Shown: piece by piece, positions 1 to 10,000 of the stretch | Numbering within the stretch: position 1 is the first letter of the stretch | How the letters are laid out: the number at the start of each line of letters is the position of its first letter | From: a bacterium | Lineage (GTDB): Bacteria; Planctomycetota; Planctomycetia; Pirellulales; Pirellulaceae | Assembly: GCA_030430075.1 (NCBI GenBank) | Contig: JAUIGN010000015.1 | Location: 1 to 64,000, forward strand | Reading direction: 5' to 3' | Length of the DNA: 64,000 nucleotides | Position numbers and translations under genes: made by a program | Notes under the pieces: model-generated | The model's database searches: none | Told to the model about the DNA's origin: nothing | What the model saw: only the letters and a program-made list of their open reading frames with translations

Positions 1-507
1 CGCGAAACCAACAAGGCCGGATGCAAGAAACGCCGAGCCAACCAACCTCGGGTGCAAGCCTGGGAGACCGTGGGTCGGAGACCCACGGTCGCGCGTTCCG
101 GCGAGGTCAGAGACCTGCGCCGAGCAATCGCGCGCTGTGCGCGGGTTTCTGACCCCGCACCCCATCGGACCTCAACAGGTCTCCCCAACCGCCGCGAAAC
201 CAACAAGGCCGGATGCAAGAAACGCCGAGCCAACCAACCTCGGGTGCAAGCCTGGGAGACCGCGGGTCGGAGACCCACGGTCGCGCGTTCCGGCGAGGTC
301 AGAGACCTGCGCCGAGCAATCGCGCGCTGTGCGCGGGTCTCTGACCCCGCACCCCATCGGACCTCAACAGGTCTCCCCAACCGCCGCGAAACCAACAAGG
401 CCGGATGCAAGAAACGCCGAGCCAACCAACCTCGGGTGCAAGCCTGGGAGACCGTGGGTCGGAGACCCACGGTCGCGCGTTCCGGCGAGGTCAGAGACCT
501 GCGCCGA
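1..507. repeat. 192-bp direct tandem repeat, about 2.6 copies, running off the left edge
   Basis: The same 192-bp unit starts at 1, 193 and 385; the third copy stops matching at about 507. Copies 1 and 2 differ at only about two positions, so the duplication is recent or homogenised. Each unit holds a hairpin: a 10-bp arm gaccgtgggt, a 5-nt loop and its exact complement (for example about 67-91). It also holds GAGACC/GGTCTC-rich stretches like those of the dispersed 50-bp element seen further right. The period is divisible by three, so open frames run through it with a 64-residue repeat. These overlap each other in several frames and have no start signal, so I do not call them genes. The array probably continues to the left of the window. 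Confidence 0.9.
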
Positions 508-571
508 GCGATCAATACTGCGCCGAGCGATCAATACTGCGCCGAGCGATCTACACTACGCCGAGCGATGC
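501..571. repeat. 19-bp tandem repeat at the end of the 192-bp array
   Basis: The unit gcgccgagcgatcaatact occurs at 501-519 and 520-538. A variant follows at 539-557 and a decayed partial copy after 558. It begins exactly where the third 192-bp copy loses its match, so it looks like the junction of the larger array. It lies about 50 bp from the 3' end of the minus-strand gene that follows. Confidence 0.85.
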
Positions 572-621
572 GTCCGGTGCCGAGCCGTTGAATTTGGCCT
601 GGCATCGCAGTGGCGAGGACG

Positions 622-1440
622 TCAGGCGGCCCGTATCAGCATTTCACCCCGGCCGCCCTCGATCATGTCTCCGTTGTACAGGTCGACTTCCAGGGCTTCG
701 ACATCGTCGGGGAGGGGAAAGCCGTGGGATCGCAGCGAGGCAAACACGATCCGCAGGATCTCCGGCCGATACCGGCAGGCGTGGCGAAAGGTCGGCAACA
801 GGGGAGGCGCGGTCGGACCGAAAAAACCGAGCGTCCCGCGGTGCATGCCAGCACCATGACGGATTCCGGTCTCTCCGAAGGTCAGCACACTGCCGGCCAA
901 CATGTTGAAACCGACCAGGTCACCCGTATTGCCGCCGACCACCAGCATGCCGCGGCGCATGGTGTGGCCGATTTCGTTCCCCACATCGCCGTTGATCATT
1001 ATCGTGCCGCCGGACATCCCGCGTGCACTTCCGCGATAGGCAGCTCCCACCAGGTGGCCCGCGCGCCCATGGACGTGTATCAGGCCGCCATGCATCTCGC
1101 CGCCAACCCAATCGCCCGCATCGCCTTCCACGACGATCCTCCCACCCCGCATTTCGCTGCCCAGATGACGTCCCGCATTGCCGACGACGCGAACCTCGCC
1201 CGTCGTCATCTTGGCGCCGATCCAGTGGACTCCCGCCAGGTCTCCTTGCCATTCAACGACCGCGTCGCCTGGATCGCCGGAAGCCCGAAAATACTCGCCC
1301 AGCGCGACCTCGCGGTTACCTTGAAAGATGGTCAACCGCTCGATTTCTGCAAGGGATTTTGTGCTCAGACTCTCCGGCGTCAACCCTTCGACTTCCAAGG
1401 GAACAGGGGAGGGCTTCTGGAGTCGCAGGCAGAGTACCAT
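622..1440 (-). CDS. fhcC: formylmethanofuran dehydrogenase subunit C (FwdC/FhcC)
   Basis: This 272-residue protein is the structural C subunit of the formylmethanofuran dehydrogenase / formyltransferase-hydrolase complex, which handles the one-carbon unit on methanofuran. From about residue 70 to 215 it has the family's right-handed beta-helix, a run of short turns with glycine pairs (GNAGRHLGSEMRGG, GDAGDWVGGEMHGG, GDVGNEIGHTMRRG), as in the GXGXG domain of glutamate synthase. The length fits the family. The frame stays open upstream, but homology starts at the ATG at 1440 (MVLCLRLQKP), so the upstream part is spurious. Subunit A is at 2595-4265 on the same strand, with mobA between them on the other strand. 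Subunits D and B lie 40 kb away at 44.3-46.1 kb. Confidence 0.93.
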   Translation of the reverse strand: MVLCLRLQKPSPVPLEVEGLTPESLSTKSLAEIERLTIFQGNREVALGEYFRASGDPGDAVVEWQGDLAGVHWIGAKMTTGEVRVVGNAGRHLGSEMRGGRIVVEGDAGDWVGGEMHGGLIHVHGRAGHLVGAAYRGSARGMSGGTIMINGDVGNEIGHTMRRGMLVVGGNTGDLVGFNMLAGSVLTFGETGIRHGAGMHRGTLGFFGPTAPPLLPTFRHACRYRPEILRIVFASLRSHGFPLPDDVEALEVDLYNGDMIEGGRGEMLIRAA

Positions 1441-1657
1441 TCGGGTCAGGTCCTGTCGTGTGGCAAACCGTCGAGTATAAACTACGAACCGCCGAATCGA
1501 TAGAACATCCTCATCGCCGCGCAGCGATGACATGTCTCGTTGGGATTCCTCGCGTGGCGGAGAGACACTTGCCGGCAAACTTCGCGACTTCCGTCGAGTG
1601 CCGGCGGACTCGCGATGATCAATGGGGACCACGAAATCGCGTTCGAGGAGGACTGGC

Positions 1658-2314
1658 GTGTCAACGGGCGGCGTTATTTTGTGCGGTGGCCAGAGCTCCC
1701 GGATGGGGCTCGCCAAAGCCACCCTCCCGTTCGGACCGGAGCAGATGCTGCAGCGGATGGTCCGCATCCTCGCCGAGCTGGTTGCGCCGATCGTGGTGGT
1801 CCGTGCTGCCGGGCAACCGTTGCCGCCGTTGCCGCCGGACGTGATCATGGCCGAAGACCAACGTGCCTCCCGCGGCCCGCTGGAAGGGTTGCAGGCGGGC
1901 CTGATCGCCGCTCGCCCGTTCGTCACCACGGTCTTCGCGACAAGCTGCGATGCGCCCTTGCTTCGACCCGACTTCGTGCAGGCCCTGATCGACCTGCGGG
2001 GCAACCATGAGATCGCGGTCCCGGTCGACGGCAAGTTTCATTTTCCGCTGGCCGCGGTCTACTCGACCTCCCTGACAACGACCATCCAGAAGCAACTCGA
2101 AGCCGACCAATTGCGCCCTCGTGCCCTGTTCGACCTGGTGCCCACGCTGCGGGTTCCATGCGCACAACTCGAGAAATTCGACCCGGGCTTGCAGTCGCTG
2201 CGCAACTTGAACCGGGCCGAGGACTACTTCGCCGCCCTGGCGGATGCCGGCTTTCAAGCGCCGGCCGCCGTGCGGACCCGGCTGGAAGCTCATGCCAGCC
2301 AGCAATCCGATTAG
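1658..2314 (+). CDS. mobA: MobA-like molybdenum cofactor guanylyltransferase
   Basis: MobA joins GMP to molybdopterin to make the bis-guanine-dinucleotide cofactor of Mo/W enzymes such as FwdB. The protein opens with the nucleotidyltransferase signature GGVILCGGQSSRMGLAK; the usual MGxDK aspartate is alanine here. A CDAPLL motif stands where the family has its metal-binding CDxP. About 218 residues, near the usual 190-210. An ATG lies at 1622, but AGGAGG at 1646-1651 is six bases before a GTG at 1658 that places the start right at the signature, so I prefer the GTG. It is divergent from fhcC and convergent with fhcA, a placement that suggests it serves this complex (inference). Confidence 0.85.
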   Translation: MSTGGVILCGGQSSRMGLAKATLPFGPEQMLQRMVRILAELVAPIVVVRAAGQPLPPLPPDVIMAEDQRASRGPLEGLQAGLIAARPFVTTVFATSCDAPLLRPDFVQALIDLRGNHEIAVPVDGKFHFPLAAVYSTSLTTTIQKQLEADQLRPRALFDLVPTLRVPCAQLEKFDPGLQSLRNLNRAEDYFAALADAGFQAPAAVRTRLEAHASQQSD

Positions 2315-2355
2315 CCCGGATCATACATCAGCCGTTGGGGTATGCACGGTTGCTT

Positions 2356-2427
2356 CATCAGCCGGTAGGCGTTGGCCCCGGTTCCGTCGATCGCCGGGCA
2401 AACCGGACGCGAACGCGCTCCGCCTGA
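2356..2427 (+). repeat. 72-bp dispersed intergenic repeat, copy 1
   Basis: This begins catcagccggtaggcgttgg and continues to 2427. A second copy of the same length and orientation is at 25857-25928, about 79% identical by eye. Just upstream, at about 2327, is a shorter start of the same element (catcagccgttgggg). Both full copies lie shortly after the stop of a plus-strand gene (mobA here, lepA there). No open reading frame is conserved between them. Confidence 0.75.
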
Positions 2428-2529
2428 GCTGCGTGGTGCTATGGGCAAGTTCACCACAAACGACAACGAAACTGCGACCGGCCCTGAATTGTTGCTCGTT
2501 CGGAAATCATCCGGGCCAGACCGTCTGAT

Positions 2530-2552
2530 GTCATGCACAGCATGACCTACGG
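2530..2552. terminator. palindrome GTCATGC-aca-GCATGAC, candidate bidirectional terminator
   Basis: Perfect 7-bp arms around a 3-nt loop are followed by ctacgg. It sits in the gap between the convergent genes mobA and fhcA. The same palindrome recurs at 35620, at 46128 and, less perfectly, at 51524 and 63848, always after a plus-strand gene and in most cases between convergent genes. There is no T-tract, so the terminator role is inference from position. Confidence 0.45.
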
Positions 2553-2594
2553 ACCAGTGATTGATGGCGTGATCCCGGGCGTGACAGCGAACGC

Positions 2595-4265
2595 TCATCC
2601 GTTCACGGTGCAATCGATGCGCTGAGCGTCGTGCAGATAGTCATCCGTAACCGGATAGTTGCGAAAGCGAATCGAGTAAAACTGCTCGAACCAATCGGCG
2701 ATATCGGCCTCGACACCCCGATCATAGGCAGGTTCGACGTGAAGCGTGCGGCCGAACATGTTCTCGCGAATCTCACCGTCTTCCACGACGATGCGTCCGT
2801 CTTTGATAACGTAGCGCGGCAGCTCAAACATGGTCTCCTTGTTTTCGTGCGGCGCGTAGATTGTGATGTCTGCGTCGGCGCCCGGGCCAAGATGTCCCTT
2901 GTGCTGCAGCCCCAGGATTCTGGCCGGCCCCGCCCGCGTGATGATCGCAATCTCGCTCAGCGTGTACTCGCGCTCCAGATCGGCCAGCACGGACCCTTCA
3001 CGAACGACCGGGTTGACCGTCTTGAGCACATCCTGTCGATAGGTGCGATCCATCAGGAGACGGATGATCTGCGGGTACGCCAGGAACGATCCGCCGTTCG
3101 GATGGTCGGTACTCATGACCACTCGCCAAGGATCGGTAACCAGCAGATACCACTCCAGACCGATGGCCCATTGCCAGGCATGCACGAGGCTCTTGTTGCG
3201 GTACTTGATGGGCGCGATCCCGCATCCGGCCTCCATCTCCGTATCCGCACTGAACCACTTGGTGCCGTAAATGTTGGCCAGGTAGTAACCGAGCGGCCCG
3301 TCACCGGTCATGCTGGTCGTTTCGCCGAACATCACCTGTCCGACATCCACGGTGATCTCCGGGTGCGTGTTGACGTACTCGGCCAACGGCTGGACACGCG
3401 AGCAGAACGTCGCTTCGTCCCCTTCGCCACCACCATAGCTGTGAAACTGAATATGCGTGATGTGCCCCCGCTGCCCTTCCAACGCCTTCATGGTGGCCAG
3501 CGTCGTCTCCCAGTTGCCCGGCATCCCCAGATTGTTGCAGTGGATATGGACGGCATGCGGCAGGCCTAACTCGTCGACCGTTCGCGCCATCGAATGGATG
3601 ATCTGCCGGGGGGTTACGTCAAAATGATCGATCATCTGGTCGATCGAATGGGCATTTCCCGAGGCATGGTGTTTCCAGACTTCCACGCCCCCCGGGTTGA
3701 CGAGCTTGGTGGCGTAGCCTTTGGCGGCACCGACCAGCCAGGCGACAAACGCCTTCATCCGCTCCGGCTCGCCATCGTGGATAGACTTCATCACGTAGTG
3801 ATTGTTGCCCATCAACACATAGAAGCCTTTGTCGATTCCCGGCGTGTCCTCGAATTCCTCGTGGGCGTGGCGGGCGGAGAGCGGCGGGACCGCGGCGTCA
3901 AAGGCGGTCGTATAGCCCAGTCCCATGTACTTGTAGCCCGTCGCGAATGTGCTGGGTACGCTGCCCATGGTTCCACTGTGCGTCGTCGCGGTCCGGCGGA
4001 CCGGCTCTGCCTTGCGTTTCTCTTCCGGGCGCATCTTGCGCGCCATGTTGACCTTGGGGCCGGCAATGTGGCAATGCATGTCGATTCCGCCGGGCATGAC
4101 CACCATCCCGCTGGCATCGACGACCCGTGTCGGCAGCACGTGGGGGTCGGTCGGCGGCGCCACCATCTTCCCGTCTTGAATCCAGAGATCGACAACCTGA
4201 CCATCGATCCCGTTCGCCGGATCGTAGAGATAGCCGCCGCTGATCTTGAAAAGCGAGTCGCTCAT
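2595..4265 (-). CDS. fhcA: formylmethanofuran dehydrogenase subunit A (FwdA/FhcA), zinc amidohydrolase
   Basis: Subunit A is the amidohydrolase that interconverts formylmethanofuran with formate plus methanofuran in the cytoplasm. The 556-residue protein has the family fold: an N-terminal beta domain (about 1-58) and the metal-binding DMHCHIAG with the HxH pair at residues 64 and 66. Further along come HIHCNNLGMPGN, THIQFHSYGGG and the late aspartate motif STDHPNGG expected of a dinuclear zinc amidohydrolase. The length matches archaeal and bacterial FwdA/FhcA. The start at 4265 (MSDSLFKISGG) is the only good one. It shares the region with fhcC and mobA. The formyltransferase gene (fhcD/ftr) is not in the window. 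Confidence 0.95.
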   Translation of the reverse strand: MSDSLFKISGGYLYDPANGIDGQVVDLWIQDGKMVAPPTDPHVLPTRVVDASGMVVMPGGIDMHCHIAGPKVNMARKMRPEEKRKAEPVRRTATTHSGTMGSVPSTFATGYKYMGLGYTTAFDAAVPPLSARHAHEEFEDTPGIDKGFYVLMGNNHYVMKSIHDGEPERMKAFVAWLVGAAKGYATKLVNPGGVEVWKHHASGNAHSIDQMIDHFDVTPRQIIHSMARTVDELGLPHAVHIHCNNLGMPGNWETTLATMKALEGQRGHITHIQFHSYGGGEGDEATFCSRVQPLAEYVNTHPEITVDVGQVMFGETTSMTGDGPLGYYLANIYGTKWFSADTEMEAGCGIAPIKYRNKSLVHAWQWAIGLEWYLLVTDPWRVVMSTDHPNGGSFLAYPQIIRLLMDRTYRQDVLKTVNPVVREGSVLADLEREYTLSEIAIITRAGPARILGLQHKGHLGPGADADITIYAPHENKETMFELPRYVIKDGRIVVEDGEIRENMFGRTLHVEPAYDRGVEADIADWFEQFYSIRFRNYPVTDDYLHDAQRIDCTVNG

Positions 4266-4419
4266 ACCCTTGGTTTACTCATCGGTTCGTTGATAATTGG
4301 GGACTCGTCTATCATGGACAGCCAACTGCCAACCCACAACCGGGGACGGCCGCCGCGAGCATGAGGCTTGCCCGCCAGAGATCACCACCGTCACCGCCCA
4401 GCCCAGGAGTCGCCGCCCG

Positions 4420-4929
4420 ATGTCGGACCAGCCGCAGCTCGAGATTGCCCGCAAGCAGATTGTCTTCGCGCGTGAGTATACGCAATCCCTGATCGCGGAT
4501 GTTGACGAGGACCTGTGGTACACAATTCCCGCGGGCAATGTCACCCACATCGCCTGGCAAATCGGCCATCTGGCCATGGCACAGTATGGGCTCTGTTTGT
4601 TTCGAATTCGGGGCCGTCGCGCCGAAGATACCGACCTCATGTCCTCGGCGTTTCGCAAGAAATTCTTCAAGGGCAGCACGCCTGACCCGGATCCGTCCCA
4701 CAACCCGCCCGTTGCTGAAATTCGGGCCGTCTTTGATCGAGTTTACCAGCAGGCAGTCGATGAGATGGCCGGCTACAACGAGGCCGATCTGCAGGAGACG
4801 ATCGACGCCCCCTATGCCGCCTACAACACGCAGCTCGGCGGCCTCCTGTTCTGTTCCCACCACGAAATGATGCACGCCGGCCAAATCGGGATGCTCCGAC
4901 GCATGCTGGGCAAATCGCCGGTCCGCTGA
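4420..4929 (+). CDS. DinB-like four-helix-bundle protein
   Basis: This 169-residue protein belongs to the DinB/YfiT-like superfamily of small four-helix proteins, many of which bind a metal through three histidines. Visible candidate ligands are HIAWQIGHLA (about residues 45-54) and SHHEMMHAGQIGMLRR near the end. The members' reactions vary (thiol transferases, for example), so no substrate can be named. The frame is open back to 4297, but AGGAG at 4405-4409 lies ten bases before the ATG at 4420 (MSDQPQLEIARK), where the homologous part starts. It is a single gene, divergent from fhcA and convergent with the HEAT-like gene at 5045. Confidence 0.8.
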   Translation: MSDQPQLEIARKQIVFAREYTQSLIADVDEDLWYTIPAGNVTHIAWQIGHLAMAQYGLCLFRIRGRRAEDTDLMSSAFRKKFFKGSTPDPDPSHNPPVAEIRAVFDRVYQQAVDEMAGYNEADLQETIDAPYAAYNTQLGGLLFCSHHEMMHAGQIGMLRRMLGKSPVR

Positions 4930-5044
4930 AGGCAGCCCATGCAATCGATGCGCGGCACCGGGCCCCCACGACGACGGAGCCGACCCGCACCGGGTCGGTT
5001 GGTTTGTGCCGCTGAAGTTGGTGAAGCTGACTTCGCTTCGTTCC

Positions 5045-6601
5045 TCAGGGATTGAACGTCCGCAACAGCTTGCGCCCCTTGTAGATCGCATACGCTTCAT
5101 TGGGACCGATGGCCCGCTGCCCCGTGTCGGCGCGGTATGAAAAGACATCGTGCACGTCCGCCACGGCAATGCAAGGCTGGCCGTCCTTGGTCGCGCGGGC
5201 GACGAGCGCTTTCTCGCCCAGGAAGAAGCCCAGCCGAATCATCTGCACTGCTTCGTAGCCGGCGTCATGGAGGATCGGCTCGAGCCGCTCCGCCTCGTAA
5301 ACCAAGCCCTCGTCCCAGTCCGCCAGGTCCACTTCGTAAATCTCTTCATGTTCTGCCTGCCAGCCGGCGAACGCCGCATAGATGTCCGAATGCGGGATCT
5401 CCTCGAAATCGGCCAGGAAGGCATGCGTGATCGGGCCGACGATGGCGATATTCGCGTACTCGGCGTCGCCGAATTGGTAACGAAATCGAAACAGGAAACA
5501 GTCAACCGGCTCGTCGTAACCGGGCCAGTACTGACTTCGTTCGTCCAGCAATTCCAAGCTGGTGGGAGGAAACCCCAACTGGCTGGGTTGAGCCAGCCAC
5601 AAGGCCAGTTCGGACTCGGCGCGGGCCGCGGCACTCATCTGCTCCGGATCGATCCGATCCAGCAGCCCGAGCTCTTCGGCATACGCCAGCACACGCAACC
5701 GTGTGACCGGTTCCGTCACCAACTCCAGTAGCGTCTTCTCTCCGGCCTCTTCCCCCAACGTCGCCAGGGCGGCGGCGGCTTCCGTCCGCAGTCGGCGGTG
5801 GGCAAGCTCCGAGACCTGGTACAGCTTTCCGATGGCGGCCGGATCGCCGATCTGGGCCAGTGCGTCGCAGAGGGCTACGGCCAGGGCCACGCCATCCTCA
5901 ACCTGCCTCGCCAGGTCCGCAGTCGCCGCCTTCGGTTGATCGCGTTTCTCTTCGATCACTCCCAACTGTTCCGCCAATTTGCCTAGCAAACCGATCAACG
6001 TTGTCGTTCGCTCTGCCGCCGGATGCGTATCGACGATCTGCTCGCGGGTCACAAAATTTGCCAGATCCAACACAGCCGCGGCAGTTGCCGGTTGCGAAAT
6101 CGCGTCCAGCAGGCGAGGAAACAGGGCCCCCGGGTCATAGTCCCGATACTGCATCAGCGGGCTGAGTGCGATCGCAGTCTCTTCGGAACCTCGCAGCGGC
6201 GCCGCGACGAATAACTCGGCCAGCGCCGCCAGCGCGTTCGAATCACGCGCGATCGCGAGCACCTGCAATAGGTAAGCGCGCGACTGGTAGGCTTCCGGAA
6301 GCCGTGCGTAAATCGACTTCAGGGCGGCCAATTGCACGTCCTCCAGGTGCTCGCGGTCTCCCCGCGGCGATTGGGACCGCAACCTGGCCGCCAACTGGCG
6401 GAATATCACCGCCAGTCCGGCATCACGTGGGCTGTCATCACGGATGAACTCGCGCCGCGCCAGCGCTTCCAGCAATTCCGTCACTTCGACAGCGGGCGCC
6501 GTCGCCAGCCAGCCCAATGCGGAGCTGCCGCCGTCGGCCGAATTGATCAGCGCGCCGGAGTCCAGCGCCGCCAGCAGTTCGGTGAAGTTGATTTCGCTCA
6601 T
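5045..6601 (-). CDS. HEAT-like repeat protein of unknown function
   Basis: A cytoplasmic-looking protein of 518 residues with no signal peptide or membrane segment. The first 300 or so residues are alanine/leucine-rich helical pairs of the HEAT/ARM kind (for example LCDALAQIGDPAAIGKLYQV and AAAALATLGEEAGEKTLLEL), a scaffold for protein binding. The last 180 residues form a different, aromatic and acidic domain with CFLFRFRYQFGD and GYEAVQMIRLGF, which I do not recognise. Two ATGs lie six bases apart at the start. AGGA sits six bases before the second one (6601), so that is chosen. It is divergent from the TIR-WD40 gene, separated by about 440 bp, so a functional link is possible but unproven. 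Confidence 0.75.
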   Translation of the reverse strand: MSEINFTELLAALDSGALINSADGGSSALGWLATAPAVEVTELLEALARREFIRDDSPRDAGLAVIFRQLAARLRSQSPRGDREHLEDVQLAALKSIYARLPEAYQSRAYLLQVLAIARDSNALAALAELFVAAPLRGSEETAIALSPLMQYRDYDPGALFPRLLDAISQPATAAAVLDLANFVTREQIVDTHPAAERTTTLIGLLGKLAEQLGVIEEKRDQPKAATADLARQVEDGVALAVALCDALAQIGDPAAIGKLYQVSELAHRRLRTEAAAALATLGEEAGEKTLLELVTEPVTRLRVLAYAEELGLLDRIDPEQMSAAARAESELALWLAQPSQLGFPPTSLELLDERSQYWPGYDEPVDCFLFRFRYQFGDAEYANIAIVGPITHAFLADFEEIPHSDIYAAFAGWQAEHEEIYEVDLADWDEGLVYEAERLEPILHDAGYEAVQMIRLGFFLGEKALVARATKDGQPCIAVADVHDVFSYRADTGQRAIGPNEAYAIYKGRKLLRTFNP

Positions 6602-7045
6602 GATCATTCCTGCCCCTCATTCATAAACAACTTCTCACGCTTCCCCAAGGGTGGACCAACGAGAATGTCGACTGGCAACCGTCTCCGGCAAGGACTCGGC
6701 CCGCAACCTCGACACGCCCGTCTCGGGAACCACCACGGTCGCGCTGCGGCCGATTTTTCTCGAGGTCACCGCAACGGCGTGCGTGCAGCGGGTCGCTGTC
6801 TGCTACCATCACGGGAGGTCATCCCACCCGGCGATCCCGCTTGCCTGTTGCCGGGTGTCCCATCGCTGGTCACCACAGCGAATCGTGTTGGTCGTGTCTC
6901 CGGAAGACCCGGTGATCCGGACAGCGCGGCCATCAGGGCAACGCGGGTATCGGGGCAAAAACGATGATCGGGGCAACACCGGGGCGGAGGTACCGATCCG
7001 CTCAGCCGCCGTCTCCATCGAACCACTTCACGAGCGTCACCACGA
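6602..7045. other. 444-bp gap between divergent HEAT-like and TIR-WD40 genes
   Basis: Open frames here overlap each other on both strands, give basic low-quality translations and match no family. The gap must hold the promoters of both flanking genes, but I could not pick out convincing -35/-10 boxes or an operator. No clear repeat was seen. Confidence 0.5.
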
Positions 7046-10000
7046 ATGCCAGACGAACGCCCCCCGACCGTCGAATCCGAGGCGCCACGGCGGCCGTGGC
7101 TGGAGCGGGTGATTGACCTTGTGTTTGGATACGATTTCTTTATTTCGTACACCTGGAAGGACGGTCGGGATTACGCACTGGCGCTCACCCGCGCCCTGGA
7201 GAAACAGGGCTTCGATTGTTTCCTCGACTCGGACGACTACCGCAAAGGAGACGACTGGCAGAGGATCGGCAACTGGACGCTGCGGCGGACGAGCCGCCTG
7301 GTTCTGGTGGCGACACCGGAGTCCGGGAAGTCGAAGCCGGTGCTGCGCGAATTGCGAATCTACTCCGGTCTGGGACGGCAGATCATTCCCATCTGTTTCT
7401 CGGCAGCCGATCACGGCGACAGCCGACCCGAGCTACCTCCGGAATTCGTTCCCTTACTCAGTTCGGCCCATCTTCTCATCAAGGAGACGTTGGCATACGA
7501 GGTGGAATCGCACCAGGTCGCCGGTCCGGCGCCCCACGTGGCCGCCGAGCTGCGTGACACCTTCGACTTGATGCGCCAGGATCAATGGCGAACCCGCGTC
7601 TTTGGGGGCATCGCCGCCGTGGTATCGTGCCTCTTTGTGGCAACCCTGGTGTTAGGGTACTTGGCCAGACTGAATGCCATCGAATCCACGCGTAACGCTC
7701 GGCGATCCAGTTCGAACGAAGCCAGTTCGTACCTCCAATTGGCAAAGATCAACGCCCGTGATGGCCGCTGGGCGGACGAACTGCGCTGGTACGCCAAAGC
7801 GGCGACGGTCCCGGCGCAGGACGACCCCCAGGCACTCGCTGCCGCCACCTTCGTCGGCCACCGCAGCCGCCGGATCGTGAATACCTTAATTCACGACAGC
7901 GAAATCCGTTGCCTTGAATTCGCCCCTGACGGCAAGCTGCTGTTGATTGGTGACGGCACCAACCAACTCCACGTGTGGAACATCGCCACCGGCCGGCCGG
8001 CCGCGGCGCCCCTGCCGCATCAGGGGCCGGTGACGTCGCTGGCCTTCCACCCGGACGGACAACTGCTGGTCACCGGAACGAGCACGTCGCCCGGCCACGC
8101 GCAGCTCTGGGATTTTTCCAATCGAACGGCCATCGGCGAACCGATCGAACACGACGGGCCGGTCCGGCTGGTGGCATTCGCCGCCGATGGACAGCGGTTT
8201 TGGACGGCGACCAACGACCAGGTGCGCACGTTTGCCACCGACACGCAGGAGGCTGCAGCCTCCCCGCTGGACATGCAGGCCTTGGCCTTCGCGCCCCAGA
8301 AAGGGGCGGTCCTTGGTCGAGGAAAGTATCCGACCGCCGCCCGCTGGAGCGCCCTCACGCAGGAGACCGAGGAACCGGCGCTGCGGCTCCCCGGTTTCGA
8401 CTTCCCCTCTCCCGATGCGACCCGCTTTCTGATCGCCACGCCGTTCGAGGCGTTTGAGATCTGGGATGCTTCGTCCGGCAAGTTGGTCGGCGAAATTCCC
8501 TCGGCCATTGCCCCGATCTTCAGCGCTGACGGCAGCGAGTTGCTGGCCTACGAACGGGATGGATCGATCATCCGGGCGTGGGACGCGAAGAACGGAACTG
8601 CGGTCGGTGCCAGGATCGACCACCCCAGCGCGGTCCAATCGATGCAGCTCAGCCGGGACGGCCGACACCTGATGACACTGGGGCTCGATAACGTCGTACG
8701 TTTCTGGAAGCCGCAAACCGGAGCTCCGGAATTCGCCGAGATCGAGGTGGTCCGGACAAGTACGTCTTTTCTGCCCGGCTTTACCTGGCTCAAGCGAGCC
8801 TCTTTCAGTCCGTCGGCGGATCGTGTGCTGATCGAACTGCTGGACAGTCCCGCCCAACTCTGGGATCCGGCAACGCACCGCATGATTGGCGAACCGCTAC
8901 CGCACAGTGCGAAGCTCCACGAAGGGCGCTTCAGCCGCAATGGCCAGCGGTTCGTCACGGTGGGTGATTCGGAAGCCAACCTCCGCACCGATGTGGTCCA
9001 CGTGTGGGATGCGGAAACCGGCGCCGCGGTGGGCCGGCCGCTGCAACACGATGGGCTGATCACGGACGTCGTATTTGGCCCTCAGGACGAGTTGCTGGCG
9101 ACGGCCAGCCGTGACACCAAGGTGCGAATCTGGAAAGTTGCCACGGGCGAGTTGCTGCGGACCTTGGACCACGAATCGTGGGTCGATAGGATCGTCTTCA
9201 GTCCTGACGGCCGGTTCATCGGCTCCGCGACGTCTCAGTCGATACGGCTCTGGTCGACCGCGACCGGCAGCGTGGTGGGAAATTCGGTTGAAAACCGGGC
9301 GATGTGGGAGTCGGATTCTCAGACAATGACCCGACTTCATTTTACGCCGGACAGCACACGCTTCGTTTCCACCGGGGAACGGGGCGTCCTGACGCTCGAC
9401 ACCGCGACCGGCGAGCCGGTCGGCGACCCCCTTGTAGGCAGCTTGCTGGTCATGCCCGGTGGCGACACGTACCTGCTCGACCCCACCGCGGCGCTTCGCC
9501 TGTGGGACATGCAAAGTCGCCAGCCGGTGAGCGGCCCGCTTGATGCAGGCGGCCGGGCGGCCATCAGTCCGGACGGCGCGTCGATCGCGGCAAGTTCCGG
9601 GTCCGAGTATGCGCGCATCTACACACCTTGGGGCGAAGAACAGCTTCCGCACCAGCGCACCGTCAACGCACTCGCCTTCCACCCGCGGAGCCGAATTCTC
9701 CTCACCGGCAGTCTTGACGGAACGGCCCAGCTGTGGGATGTCACCGACGGGGAAAAGATCGGCGAGCCTTTCCGCCACGAACTCGAAGTGACCAAGGTCT
9801 CCATGGGACCTGAGGGTCGGACGCTGGCGATCGCCACCGGACGTGTGGCCCGCGTCTGGCACATTCAGCCGCTCGCCATGACAGGGAGTCCGGTCAAGCA
9901 GGAAGAGATCAGCACGTCGGTGACGTTCGGACGCGACTCGTCCCACGTCTTGCTGGAAGCCTACGGCTCCCTGCAGGTCTGGCAGCCGGATGGCAAGCCG

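Noticed and set aside
1..571. CRISPR array
   Set aside because: The whole 192-bp unit repeats, with no short repeat/unique spacer alternation and no cas genes in the window.
52..908. Several overlapping open frames with 64-residue repeats across the 192-bp array
   Set aside because: They exist in three frames at once because the repeat length is divisible by three and the sequence is G+C-rich. There is no start signal and they overlap fhcC.
1441..2034. N-terminal extension of FhcC to 470 residues
   Set aside because: The extension is antisense to mobA, has no homology, and the protein family starts at the ATG at 1440.
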